Source of the DNA: Eubacterium sp. AF22-9
Lineage (GTDB): Bacteria; Bacillota; Clostridia; Lachnospirales; Lachnospiraceae
Direction: 5' to 3'
Assembly (NCBI GenBank): GCA_003458705.1
Contig: QRVH01000006.1
Span: forward strand, 20,624 to 84,623
Length of the DNA stretch: 64,000 bases
In this document: one piece after another, positions 8,046-17,332 of the stretch
How the letters are laid out: each line of letters opens with the position of its first letter
Position numbering within the stretch: position 1 is the stretch's first letter
Position numbers and translations under genes: made by a program
The notes under the pieces: generated by a model
Databases searched by the model: none
Told to the model about the DNA's origin: nothing
The model's input: the letters and a program-made list of their open reading frames with translations, nothing else

Positions 8046-10019
8046 ATGCCACAGAGTAAAGGTCCATTTTATATGACAACAGCTATTGCCTATACATCAG
8101 GCAAGCCACATATTGGTAATACTTATGAAATCGTTCTTGCAGACAGTATTGCAAGATTCAGAAGACAGGAAGGCTACGATGTATTTTTTCAGACAGGAAC
8201 TGACGAGCATGGTCAGAAGATTGAGCTTAAGGCTGAGGAAGCTGGAATTACACCTAAGGAATTTGTTGACAATGTTTCAACAGAGATTAAGAGAATCTGG
8301 GATCTTATGAATACTTCATATGATAAGTTCATCAGAACAACAGATGATTACCATGAGAAGCAGGTTCAGAAGATTTTTAAGAAACTTTATGATCAGGGAG
8401 ACATTTATAAGGGTTCATATGAAGGCATGTACTGTACTCCATGTGAGTCTTTCTGGACAGAGAGCCAGCTTGTTGATGGAAAGTGTCCTGACTGTGGACG
8501 TGAAGTTAAGCCGGCTAAGGAAGAAGCTTATTTCTTCAAGATGAGCAAATATGCCAACAAGCTTATTGAGCATATCAATACACATCCGGAATTCATCCAG
8601 CCTGTTTCAAGAAAGAATGAGATGATGAACAACTTCCTTCTTCCTGGACTTCAGGATTTATGTGTATCAAGAACATCTTTCAAATGGGGTATCCCGGTTG
8701 ACTTTGATGACAAGCATGTAGTTTATGTATGGCTTGATGCCCTTACTAACTATATCACAGGTATCGGATATGATGCTGATGGCAATTCTTCAGAGCAGTA
8801 CAAGAAGTTCTGGCCAGCAGACCTTCACCTTATCGGTAAGGATATCATCAGATTCCATACAATTTACTGGCCAATATTCCTTATGGCACTTGGTGAGCCA
8901 CTTCCTAAGCAGGTATTTGGACATCCTTGGTTATTACAGAATGATGGTAAGATGAGTAAGTCTAAGGGAAATGTTATCTATGCAGATGACCTTGTAGACC
9001 TCTTCGGCGTTGATGCTGTACGTTACTTTGTTCTTCACGAGATGCCATTTGAGAATGATGGTGTTATTTCATGGGAGCTTATGGTTGAGCGTATGAACTC
9101 AGACCTTGCCAACACACTTGGTAACCTTGTAAACAGAACAATTGCAATGTCTAACAAGTACTTTGGTGGAGTTGTTAATAAGACTGGCGTAGAGGATGCT
9201 GCAATTGACGGTGACCTTAAGGCTGTTGTAACAGCAACAAGAGATAAGGTTCAGGCAAAGATGGCTACACTTCATGTAGCAGATGCTATCACAGAAGTAT
9301 TCACACTCTTTAAGAGATGTAACAAATATATTGACGAGACAATGCCTTGGGCTCTTGCAAAGGATGAGGCACAGCAGGACAGATTAGCAGAAGTGCTCTA
9401 TAACCTTGTTGAGAGTATTACAATCGGCGCTAATCTTCTTAAGTCTTTCATGCCAGAGACTACAGACAAGATTCTTGCACAGCTTTACCCAGCTAATCCA
9501 GAGGCAGGAGTAAGAGATTTTGATGACCTTGCTACATTTGGCTTAAGAGAAACAGGACTTAAGGTTACTGAGACTCCAGAGATTCTTTTCGCAAGACTTG
9601 ACTTTGAGAAGGACCTTAAGGAAAAGGTTGAGGCTATTCAGGAAGCTCAGAAGAAGGCTAATGGTGTTACAGAATATCCACAGGTTGAAGTTAAGCCTGA
9701 GATTACATTTGATGATTTTGAGAAGGTTCAGTTCAGAGTTGCCAAGGTTCTTACATGTGAAGCTGTTAAGAAGACAAAGCTTCTTAAGTTCGAGCTTCAG
9801 ATTGGTGATGAGAAGAGAACTATCGTATCAGGTATCCAGAAGTACTATAAGCCAGAGGAGCTTATTGGTAAGAAGTTAGTTGTATGCACTAACTTAAAGC
9901 CAAGAAAGATCTGTGGTATTGAGTCACAGGGAATGATTATCTCAGCATGGGATGATAAGGATAACTTATCAGTTCTTACACTTGAGAAGGATATTATTGA
10001 AGGCGCAGAGATTGGCTGA
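8046..10019 (+). CDS. metG: Methionyl-tRNA synthetase
   Basis: A class I aminoacyl-tRNA synthetase of 657 residues that charges tRNA-Met. The HIGH motif appears as HIGN (22-25) and KMSKS is at 302-306. A zinc knuckle with CxxC pairs (YCTPCES and KCPDCG, about 129-149) marks the connective domain. The C-terminal 110 residues (from about ITFDDFEKVQFRVAKVL) form the tRNA-binding dimerisation domain. GGAGG precedes the ATG. It is followed five bases later by tatD, the usual Firmicutes arrangement. Confidence 0.97.
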   Translation: MPQSKGPFYMTTAIAYTSGKPHIGNTYEIVLADSIARFRRQEGYDVFFQTGTDEHGQKIELKAEEAGITPKEFVDNVSTEIKRIWDLMNTSYDKFIRTTDDYHEKQVQKIFKKLYDQGDIYKGSYEGMYCTPCESFWTESQLVDGKCPDCGREVKPAKEEAYFFKMSKYANKLIEHINTHPEFIQPVSRKNEMMNNFLLPGLQDLCVSRTSFKWGIPVDFDDKHVVYVWLDALTNYITGIGYDADGNSSEQYKKFWPADLHLIGKDIIRFHTIYWPIFLMALGEPLPKQVFGHPWLLQNDGKMSKSKGNVIYADDLVDLFGVDAVRYFVLHEMPFENDGVISWELMVERMNSDLANTLGNLVNRTIAMSNKYFGGVVNKTGVEDAAIDGDLKAVVTATRDKVQAKMATLHVADAITEVFTLFKRCNKYIDETMPWALAKDEAQQDRLAEVLYNLVESITIGANLLKSFMPETTDKILAQLYPANPEAGVRDFDDLATFGLRETGLKVTETPEILFARLDFEKDLKEKVEAIQEAQKKANGVTEYPQVEVKPEITFDDFEKVQFRVAKVLTCEAVKKTKLLKFELQIGDEKRTIVSGIQKYYKPEELIGKKLVVCTNLKPRKICGIESQGMIISAWDDKDNLSVLTLEKDIIEGAEIG

Positions 10020-10024
10020 TAGAT

Positions 10025-10831
10025 ATGAAGATATTTGAAACTCATGCTCATTATGATGATGAAAGATTTGATGAGGACAGAGATGAACTTATAAGCAGCA
10101 TGCTTAGTGATACAGGGGAGCTTGATTACATTGTTAATGTAGGTGCAAGCCGTCAGGGCTGTGAGGCTTCCCTTGCACTTGCTGCACAATATGAAAAGGT
10201 ATACGCAGCGATTGGTTTCCACCCGGAGGATATTGTCAGATTGAAAGAATCGGACATTGAATGGCTGGAAAACATGCTTGGTGAATCTAAGGCAAGAAAG
10301 ATTGTTGCGCTTGGAGAAATCGGACTTGATTACTACTATGTGTCAGATGATGCAGATATGGCGGTGGCTGAAAAGAAGCAGCAGCGTGAATGGTTTGCAG
10401 CACAGATGAATGTAGCGTACCGCACACACATGCCGGTAATGATTCATTCAAGAGATGCATGTCAGGATACAATCGACATATTAAAGAGTAATCACGGACA
10501 GGATACAGGCGGAATAATCCACTGTTATTCATACAGTAAGGAAGCAGCAAGAGATTTTCTTAATATGGGATTCTCTATAGGAATCGGCGGCGTTCTTACA
10601 TTTAAGAATGCTAAGAAGCTTGTGGAAGCAGCCGCGTATATACCGATGGATAGAATTGTTCTTGAGACAGACAGTCCATATATGGCACCTGAGCCTAACC
10701 GAGGTAAAAGAAACGACAGCCGCAATATAAAATATGTTGCAGAAAAGCTGGCGCAGATTAAAGGGCTTGATACGCAGGAGGTTATTGATGTTACTAACCA
10801 GAATGCGAGAAAGCTGCTTTTTGGGGAGTAA
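10025..10831 (+). CDS. tatD: TatD family metal-dependent hydrolase
   Basis: A TIM-barrel amidohydrolase-fold protein of 268 residues, the usual length. Metal-site motifs are visible: ETHAHYDD at the N-terminus, ALGEIGLDYY, VMIHSRDA, IIHCYSYS and LETDSPYMAPEP. TatD proteins are metal-dependent DNases or deoxyribonucleases implicated in repair. It starts six bases after the metG stop. The name is historical; there is no link to Tat export. Confidence 0.93.
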   Translation: MKIFETHAHYDDERFDEDRDELISSMLSDTGELDYIVNVGASRQGCEASLALAAQYEKVYAAIGFHPEDIVRLKESDIEWLENMLGESKARKIVALGEIGLDYYYVSDDADMAVAEKKQQREWFAAQMNVAYRTHMPVMIHSRDACQDTIDILKSNHGQDTGGIIHCYSYSKEAARDFLNMGFSIGIGGVLTFKNAKKLVEAAAYIPMDRIVLETDSPYMAPEPNRGKRNDSRNIKYVAEKLAQIKGLDTQEVIDVTNQNARKLLFGE

Positions 10832-10902
10832 GGTTTCGAGGACTTTGCCGGCAGGACAGCCCTTTTCTTGTGTAAACTGGGTGAAAACCTATAAATTATA
10901 AT

Positions 10903-10981
10903 AAAACTGCTATTTAGTAGGTCTTTTAACGTGGTTTTTATTGATAAAGCCATGAAAACACCTACTAAATAGCAGTTTTTT
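10903..10981. repeat. Long palindromic repeat acting as terminator (copy R1)
   Basis: Arms at 10903-10922 and 10960-10979 pair perfectly over 20 bases, with T runs after each arm, so it can end both metG-tatD and rsmA transcription. Its inner part (AGGTC, ACGTG, AAAACACCTACTAA) is shared with the copy starting at 10991 and with the element near 21020, showing it belongs to a dispersed repeat family. Confidence 0.6.
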
Positions 10982-10990
10982 GTTGTTGTA

Positions 10991-11053
10991 TAGGTCTTTA
11001 GTCGAGAAGTAACATGATTTACGTGAATTTTGCTGCAAAAACACCTACTAAAG
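10991..11053. repeat. Second copy (R2) of the same dispersed repeat
   Basis: TAGGTCTTTAGTCGAGAA, a central ACGTG and AAAAACACCTACTAAAG reproduce the landmarks of R1 in the same order. The region 10832-11123 holds no gene apart from these repeats. Confidence 0.45.
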
Positions 11054-11123
11054 TTGCGAAAATGCGACTACTTATAGGTATCATGTTATTTAGCACAGCA
11101 GATTGCTTAATTGTGCAAACTGC

Positions 11124-11969
11124 TCAAGTGAAAGCTTCGCCGCGGATAGTAAGCGGAAGTCCCATAGTTTCCAGTGCGTTGGTAAGAGCTTCTTTAGTGA
11201 TGCCGATTCCGGAATTGCCGACACTGTTAAGCATAGTCTTTCGGCGCTGGTTAAATGATGCTCTTATTATCTTGAACATAAGATGTTCATTTTTAACATC
11301 AACAGGTGGGGTTTTGAAGCGCTCAAGACGGATAACCGCTGAATCAACATTAGGACGAGGCATGAAGCAGCTAGCAGGCACATTAAGCACAACCTTAGGC
11401 TTGGCGTAGAACTGTACAGCAAGTGAAAGTGCGCCATAATCTTTAGTTCCAGGACCACATTGCATGCGGTCAGCTACCTCTTTCTGAACCATGATAGTTA
11501 TACTGTCTAATGGTACATGGCTCTCAAAAAGTCCCATAATAATAGGTGTTGTTATATAGTATGGAAGGTTGGCAACAACCTTGATTGGTCTGCCTTCATT
11601 CTTCTCATCTGCAAGCTTCTTGATATCAAGCTTTAAGATATCTTCATTGATTACTGTTACATTGTCATAATAAGAAAGTGTGTCCTCTGTAAGGATAGGA
11701 ATAAGCTTCTTATCAATCTCAACGGCAACAACTTCTCTGGCATTCTCACACAGAATTTGAGTCATTGTTCCGATTCCAGGGCCGACTTCAACAACGAAAT
11801 CGTCTTTCGTAACGCCTGCTTCACGTACGATTTTCTCAACAACATTTTCATCTATAAGAAAGTTCTGACCGAACTTTTTCTTGAAATCAAAACCATATCT
11901 GTTAAGCACGGCAATCGTGTTAGTTGGGTTGCCGAGGTGCATAACATTATTATATTTATTATCGCTCAT
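11124..11969 (-). CDS. rsmA: 16S rRNA (adenine1518/1519-N6) dimethyltransferase
   Basis: RsmA (KsgA) dimethylates two adjacent adenines in helix 45 of 16S rRNA late in small-subunit assembly. The 281-residue protein carries the SAM-binding motif VEVGPGIGTMTQIL, the acidic motif VAVEID, and the catalytic NLPYY motif. The N-terminal KKFGQNFLIDENVV is also family-typical. ATG 11969 follows TTGGAGG. Loss of this enzyme classically gives kasugamycin resistance. Confidence 0.96.
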   Translation of the reverse strand: MSDNKYNNVMHLGNPTNTIAVLNRYGFDFKKKFGQNFLIDENVVEKIVREAGVTKDDFVVEVGPGIGTMTQILCENAREVVAVEIDKKLIPILTEDTLSYYDNVTVINEDILKLDIKKLADEKNEGRPIKVVANLPYYITTPIIMGLFESHVPLDSITIMVQKEVADRMQCGPGTKDYGALSLAVQFYAKPKVVLNVPASCFMPRPNVDSAVIRLERFKTPPVDVKNEHLMFKIIRASFNQRRKTMLNSVGNSGIGITKEALTNALETMGLPLTIRGEAFT

Positions 11970-12107
11970 ATTGCCTCCAATCTATAAGAATAATGTTATG
12001 AAACTTAATAAAAAATGTCAAGCTGCAATAAAAATGTAGTGCAAAAGTAGCTTTTGTATGATACTATAGTACTACTTACAATCGAGAACATATTATCAGG
12101 AGATATC

Positions 12108-13136
12108 ATGAGCATTAATAAAAAAGAATTTAATCTGGAACAGGTTGTTAAACTATGCGTGGTTGTTAACATATCGTTGTTTTTATTTGTTGCATTTATG
12201 CTGACATTATTTGTATATTTTAATATAACACCAATGATTTATTACAGTGTAATAGCAATGATTGGTTATGTGTTATATTTTATGCTGTTAAAAAGGCAGA
12301 AAGTGTGTGCATATATGTGGTGTGTGTATGCAACAATTATAATTTATATGGCTATTGCAACAATATGTCTTGGGTATAAATGTGGATTTCATCTGTATAG
12401 CATGTCATTAATACCTATAATATTTTATTCACAATACATATCAACCAAGACCGATACAAAAGACCCGAATCCACTGGCTGTGTCGATAGCAATAGCTGCT
12501 GTAAGTATAATATCATCAGCAATAGCTATAATTAACGGACCATTGTATGAAATTAATAAAACAATTATATCTGTGATGCTTGCATGTAATGCAATAAGTG
12601 TATCAGCATTTTTAATATATTATACTAAGATGATAATCGATCTTGTTATTGAGTCTGAGAAGAAGCTTAATTCAATTGCCAACATTGATCTTCTGACAGA
12701 CCTTTACAGCAGAAGATATATGATTAATTATCTTGAAGAATATGATACGGACGATGAAGGCTGGCTTGCAATGGCAGATGTAGATGATTTCAAGAAAATA
12801 AATGATACATATGGACATAACTGTGGTGATTATGTTTTAAATTTCATTGCACAGAAGATGAAAAATATATGCAGTAACTGTGTGATTTCAAGGTGGGGCG
12901 GAGAAGAATTTCTTATACATAATGGAACACACGACAGCACACATGAAGTATTAGAAAAATTGAGGAGAGAAATAGAAAACTCTGAATGTATTTATAAACA
13001 GCAGAAGATAAATATATCACTAACAATAGGAGTGGCGCAGAGAAATGCCGATGGTGATATAGAAGAATGGATAAAGCGCGCAGATGACAGGCTTTATTAC
13101 GGAAAAAATAATGGAAAGAATATGGTGGTAGATTAA
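12108..13136 (+). CDS. Membrane-bound diguanylate cyclase (GGDEF)
   Basis: ATG 12108 follows CAGGAGA; the open frame extends to 12054. The first 190 or so residues contain about six membrane helices of an MFS-unrelated sensor type. A GGDEF domain follows (IDLLTDLYSRRYM to the end), with the active-site motif GGEEF at 264-268, so synthesis of cyclic di-GMP from GTP is expected. The RxxD inhibitory I-site normally five residues upstream is not present (the positions read CSNC). Total 342 residues. The sensed signal is unknown. Confidence 0.9.
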   Translation: MSINKKEFNLEQVVKLCVVVNISLFLFVAFMLTLFVYFNITPMIYYSVIAMIGYVLYFMLLKRQKVCAYMWCVYATIIIYMAIATICLGYKCGFHLYSMSLIPIIFYSQYISTKTDTKDPNPLAVSIAIAAVSIISSAIAIINGPLYEINKTIISVMLACNAISVSAFLIYYTKMIIDLVIESEKKLNSIANIDLLTDLYSRRYMINYLEEYDTDDEGWLAMADVDDFKKINDTYGHNCGDYVLNFIAQKMKNICSNCVISRWGGEEFLIHNGTHDSTHEVLEKLRREIENSECIYKQQKINISLTIGVAQRNADGDIEEWIKRADDRLYYGKNNGKNMVVD

Positions 13137-13139
13137 GAT

Positions 13140-13214
13140 AAAACCTCCCTGATGGAATATTTTCTTAATGCATGGCATAAGGTGCATAAGAGAGTTAATC
13201 ATCAGGGAGGTTTA
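13140..13214 (+). promoter_or_regulatory. Hairpin enclosing the ribosome site of the next gene
   Basis: TAAACCTCCCTGAT (13140-13153) pairs perfectly with ATCAGGGAGGTTTA (13201-13214). The 3' arm contains the GGGAGG that serves the GTG start at 13217. No long U run follows, so translational control is as likely as termination. Confidence 0.5.
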
Positions 13215-13216
13215 TT

Positions 13217-14292
13217 GTGGATTATCAGCGTCTTGTTTCATACATATATTCATATCCGGAGGGAGTAAAGGGGAGAAATGTCGGCTTTGCAAAGGCATTA
13301 GTCCATCAGGGCAGTTTAAGTTAAGCATAAGCTTAAGAGGTGTTAAAACGGACAGCCCGGAAATGTTTGGCATATATATGATGGTTACTGACAGCGGCTA
13401 CAGGCTTATAAAGCTGGGCGAATGTCTTGTAAAAATGGGACAGATGGAATACAGTGGAATATTCAATCCTGATAATATCAATGAAACCGGTTATGGATTT
13501 AAGGATATATGCGGGCTTGCGGTTGCGAGGGAGGATGCAAGATATGACTGTATGATGTCCATGTGGAAGGACGAGGACGTAACTCCTGACATGCTTGTGT
13601 TCTCAGGAATGGATGCAAAAAAACAGGTGGAAGCCGGAATAGTTATAAAAGAGCGTATGAGACAGAGTGAGGAGGAAGAGCGGGGGCAGCAAATGCCAGA
13701 GTCTGTTCTGGCAGAATCGTTAAGGTCAGAAACGGTAAGACCGGAGTCGTCAGAATCACAGATGACTCAGGCAGAATCTCCTGTGTCAGTGGGCAGACCG
13801 CAGACAGGTGTGACTGCGGAAAGCGTAAGTGTAAGTGACACATCAACAGAAGATATAAAGGCTGCCGGAGTAGCAGCTAAAATACCTGCGGAAACACAAC
13901 ATTTGCAGCAAAAAGCACACAGAGCCGATGCAACGCAGACGGATCCTTTTGAAAAGCTTTTTGTGAGGGCTGATTATATAGATGCATTCGATGATGATTA
14001 CTTCTATGATTGTATAGAAGTGTCGCCAGAGAAGTTAAAGTGTCTTAACCAGAGTGAAATTGATATCGCGGGAAACAGCTTCCTGCTGCATGGCTATTAT
14101 AATTTCAGGCATATACTTTTTGGAAGAGTGCGCGATAACCTTGATAATACTAAATATTTCATTGGCGTTCCGGGAATGTACTGCAACCGTGAACGCTACA
14201 TGGCTTCAATGTTTGGCTTTAATAATTTTAAGAAGAGCCACAGGAGTGACTACGCCAATCCGTATTTTGGATACTGGTATCAGGAAATATAG
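13217..14292 (+). CDS. DUF6128-like protein, reading frame interrupted near 13310
   Basis: A GTG start at 13217, six bases after GGGAGG, opens a frame reading VDYQRLVSYIYSYPEG, then VKGRNVGFAKALVHQG, and stops at once. The natural continuation (QFKLSISLRGVKTD) lies one base out of frame and runs to 14292. One base seems lost in CAGGGCAG (13308-13314). The repaired protein is about 358 residues: an N-terminal beta-rich domain, a variable acidic/serine-rich linker (about 150-245) and a conserved C-terminal domain ending YFGYWYQEI, as in Lachnospiraceae DUF6128 proteins. Function unknown. Its end overlaps the convergent GNAT gene by 13 bases. Confidence 0.65.
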
Positions 14293-14819
14293 ACGAATCT
14301 TAAATGATCCTGCCATGAGCCGTTGAGCTTCACATAGGAATAGGCAGTTCCTTCGGATATAAAGCCAAGAGATTTGACAAGATTAATAGAGGAGATGTTT
14401 TCAGGGTGAATGTAGGCTTCAATTCTGTGCATCTCCTTTTCGTGTGTAAGAATCTCAAGCATATGTTTAACCATAAGGCTTCCAAGTCCTAGCTTGCGGT
14501 AGTTCTTATCAATTTTATATCCTATACGGCATGAACGGTTAATGCTTGTAACACCAAAAAAAGATACAGAGCCGAGAATTTCACCAGGCATATCGTCAGA
14601 AAAAAGAAAGAATCTGCCGAATTCACCTTTTAGTAAAGCAGCATATTCAGCCTTAAGTGTGGCTGCGATATATTCTGTTGTATAGAAATTATCAGGCTTG
14701 GCAGCTTCGTATCTGTCGAATTCTTCACGGTTACGGCTGTAGAATTCAAGTACTTTTCCTGCAAATGTTTCATCAAGTACTTTAAGCTTCATGCTTTCAA
14801 AAGCGTATTCAAATTTCAT
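14280..14819 (-). CDS. GNAT family N-acetyltransferase (RimJ/RimL type)
   Basis: About 179 residues from ATG 14819; the upstream in-frame ATG at 14825 is too close to the GGAG site. The acetyl-CoA binding region includes IGYKIDKNYRKLGLGSLM, followed by EAYIHPENISSINLVKSLGF, the typical RimJ/RimL pattern. The substrate is unknown. It begins just before the end of tadA (ATGA-type junction), so the two are co-transcribed. Confidence 0.85.
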   Translation of the reverse strand: MKFEYAFESMKLKVLDETFAGKVLEFYSRNREEFDRYEAAKPDNFYTTEYIAATLKAEYAALLKGEFGRFFLFSDDMPGEILGSVSFFGVTSINRSCRIGYKIDKNYRKLGLGSLMVKHMLEILTHEKEMHRIEAYIHPENISSINLVKSLGFISEGTAYSYVKLNGSWQDHLRFVYIS

Positions 14820-14821
14820 AA

Positions 14822-15337
14822 TCATTCTCCATCAGTAGTGGCAAGTGTATTCTTTTTCTTGTTTTTACGCAGTTCCTTGAAAAATGTTGTGAGCATTTCT
14901 GAACATTCTTCTTCACAAACACCTTTAGTAATTTCGCACTGGTGATTAAATGTCGGAATCTGCAGTATATTAAGTATAGAACCGGCACATCCTGCTTTAG
15001 GGTTCATTGAACCGATTACAACGCGCGGAATCCTTGCCTGAACAATAGCACCTGCACACATCTGGCAAGGTTCAAGTGTAACATATAAAGTGCAGTCTTC
15101 AAGCCTCCAGTCGTTCATATATTTACTGGCTTTCTTAATGGCAGTAATCTCGGCGTGACCGAGAGAAGTCTTATCTGTATTACGGCGGTTGTAGCCTCTT
15201 CCTATAATCTTTCCTTCATACACAATTACACAGCCAATAGGTACCTCATTAAGCTTATAAGCCTTCTTAGCCTGCGAGATTGCCTGTTTCATATATCTAT
15301 AATCATCTTTTTCAAAATCTACCTGAGTATTATCCAC
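14822..15337 (-). CDS. tadA: tRNA adenosine(34) deaminase
   Basis: TadA converts A34 to inosine in tRNA-Arg(ACG). The zinc deaminase motifs are complete: HAE (zinc ligand and catalytic glutamate) and PCQMCAG. A GTG start at 15337 is preferred, since GGAGG lies eight bases upstream; the open frame extends to 15352. About 171 residues, usual for the family. The C-terminal cysteine-rich tail (GVCEEECSEML) is common in clostridial members. Confidence 0.93.
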   Translation of the reverse strand: MDNTQVDFEKDDYRYMKQAISQAKKAYKLNEVPIGCVIVYEGKIIGRGYNRRNTDKTSLGHAEITAIKKASKYMNDWRLEDCTLYVTLEPCQMCAGAIVQARIPRVVIGSMNPKAGCAGSILNILQIPTFNHQCEITKGVCEEECSEMLTTFFKELRKNKKKNTLATTDGE

Positions 15338-15440
15338 TAAATTATCCTCCACGAAATATTATAAAAATTTTAACTTTTTTGTGAAAATGCGTCAACTTAT
15401 CAGGAACATTTTTCGTATTAATAATAAAAGGAGGTGCGGC

Positions 15441-16082
15441 ATGAAAAGAATACTATTATTAATTGGAATGGTTCCGGTGCTTATGTCTTTAGTTTCATGT
15501 GGGAAAAAGGAAAATGTAACTGTAGAGGAGACAACCGAAGCATGGGAGGAGCTTTCTTATCTGGAACTTGATAAGACATTTACGGGTGAGGAATTTATTG
15601 GAACATATGAGACTGGCTGTATGGGAGCTGGCGGGGGATACAGCAAAGGTGAAGTCCCTCCATATTATACGCTGGGGGTTGTCATTGACTGGCCGTCGCT
15701 GTATGCGGATAAAGATATGTCAGCAATTACAGCAACGTTATATAACACTACCGGATTTTTTGATGATTATAAGACGGACGAGAATGCATATTATAAGAGG
15801 CGCAATTACAGGACTGGTGCTAAGAAGATAACAGGAAGTGGTGAAAATGCGTTGAGGCTTATATTCATGTATGACATACCATCATCAGAAGATGCCTGGA
15901 ACAATTACATGCAGTCAAGTGTAGAAGAATACAGATATATGAACGAGTGCATTAATAAGGGGGTAATCGAGCTTAAAGCAGAATATCAGGACGGAAGTAC
16001 AGGAACAGATTATTACAGGATTGAACTGTACAATCAGTACCGTACGGACAGGATTAATATATATAAGCTTTCAGAAGAATAA
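15441..16082 (+). CDS. Hypothetical lipoprotein
   Basis: ATG 15441 follows AAAGGAGGTGC. A signal peptide ends in the lipobox LVSC, so the 213-residue protein is expected to be anchored outside the membrane. The rest is rich in tyrosine and acidic residues, with no recognised domain. It is the first gene of a run with a propeller-like protein, an ABC-2 permease and an ATPase, and may be an accessory part of that exporter (inference from position). Confidence 0.65.
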   Translation: MKRILLLIGMVPVLMSLVSCGKKENVTVEETTEAWEELSYLELDKTFTGEEFIGTYETGCMGAGGGYSKGEVPPYYTLGVVIDWPSLYADKDMSAITATLYNTTGFFDDYKTDENAYYKRRNYRTGAKKITGSGENALRLIFMYDIPSSEDAWNNYMQSSVEEYRYMNECINKGVIELKAEYQDGSTGTDYYRIELYNQYRTDRINIYKLSEE

Positions 16083-16093
16083 GGAGGGGCAGT

Positions 16094-17314
16094 GTGATAA
16101 AGAAAGTGATGATTCCAGCAGGATTTCTTGCTGTGGTGATAGCTGCAGTTGTTGTTTATATGGGATTACATAGAAATAAAGAGGCAGCGACACAGATTAA
16201 TTATTCAGGAATTAAGGGCATTAATCTTGAAAATGTATCACCTGATTACTGGAATACCGACAGTGTTCACAGAGTAGCGGCGGCTGAGGATGGATACTAT
16301 TATATTACAGATGAAGATATGCTTGTGTATTTTGATGTGGATAGCAAAGAGGAAGTCCCTGTTTGCGCAAGACCGGACTGTGCACATAATTCAACAAGCT
16401 GTGACGCATGTCTTAAGGGTTGCGTTGTATTCAACATTTATTATTATAATGGCAGCTTGTATTATATGCCGATAGAAAATGGTATGGCAAAATTGTGCAG
16501 GGCAGACCCTGACGGTGGCTCACGTGAGATTATTGGGGAACTGCTGCCGTGTGATAACTCGAGTTCAATTCATCTGGCATTTCTTGGTGATTATGTCTAT
16601 GCATTTGATAAGGGAACACATCTTGGAAGTGATGTGGAGTATACAGAGCAGATAATAGAATTGTCATTAAAGAATGGCAGCAGAAATGTTGTCTATGAAG
16701 TTACAGGAAAGTCAATATCGGTTGCAAATGTTAAAGGATTTGGCGATAAGGTGATGTTTACCGTGATAGAAAGCAATAAGGATGATAAAGGAATTATCAG
16801 GGTGAAAAGCAGAGGGATTTTTGCTTATTCCCAGAGCGGGAAAAATGTTTCACAGATAACTACAGAAGATGTTAATGACTATTATTTCGATAATAATGGA
16901 GACACATTTTATTATTATGTGAATGGTCAGGGATTGTATAAATCGGACATCAACAGTGAGCAGACTGAACTGATATTTAAAGCTGATAAATATTGTGATT
17001 TCTGTAATGTTTCGTTAGATAATAGGTACATATATCTGAATAATGGTATGTATTGTAATTATTTTCACAGCATTATAGACAATGAAGCAAAGAAGTATGT
17101 TGTGCTTGATAAGGATGGAAAAGTTGTTAATGAAATACCGTGTCCGGAGGCACTGGATATGTTCTTTGGTGATGAGAGATATCTGTTCTGCCTTAATATG
17201 GGAGAGGACAGGCTTATGTATATAGATAAGCAGAATATTGAATCAGACACAGAATGGAAAGAGGTGTTTGACGGACCTATATATCTTCTTGACTGGAAGA
17301 ATATTAATAAGTAG
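16094..17314 (+). CDS. Membrane-anchored propeller-like protein (DUF5050-like)
   Basis: GTG 16094 follows GGAGGGG. One N-terminal membrane helix (about 5-24) is followed by a large extracellular part with repeated aromatic-glycine blades (EDGYYYITDE, YYNGSLYYMP, YYFDNNGDTFYYYVNGQGLY, LDNRYIYLNNGMY). The pattern fits a beta-propeller such as DUF5050. A cysteine cluster (VCARPDCAHNSTSCDACLKGC) near residues 90-112 may form disulfides or bind metal. Partner role with the ABC transporter downstream is inferred. Confidence 0.65.
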   Translation: MIKKVMIPAGFLAVVIAAVVVYMGLHRNKEAATQINYSGIKGINLENVSPDYWNTDSVHRVAAAEDGYYYITDEDMLVYFDVDSKEEVPVCARPDCAHNSTSCDACLKGCVVFNIYYYNGSLYYMPIENGMAKLCRADPDGGSREIIGELLPCDNSSSIHLAFLGDYVYAFDKGTHLGSDVEYTEQIIELSLKNGSRNVVYEVTGKSISVANVKGFGDKVMFTVIESNKDDKGIIRVKSRGIFAYSQSGKNVSQITTEDVNDYYFDNNGDTFYYYVNGQGLYKSDINSEQTELIFKADKYCDFCNVSLDNRYIYLNNGMYCNYFHSIIDNEAKKYVVLDKDGKVVNEIPCPEALDMFFGDERYLFCLNMGEDRLMYIDKQNIESDTEWKEVFDGPIYLLDWKNINK

Positions 17315-17332
17315 AAGAAACGAGGGGGTATT

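Noticed and set aside
10311..10327. Additional near-copies of the ATCGGACAT motif (10311, 45470)
   Set aside because: They lack the last bases and fall on conserved protein motifs (TatD ALGEIGLDY and UvrC IEGIGP), so amino-acid conservation explains them.
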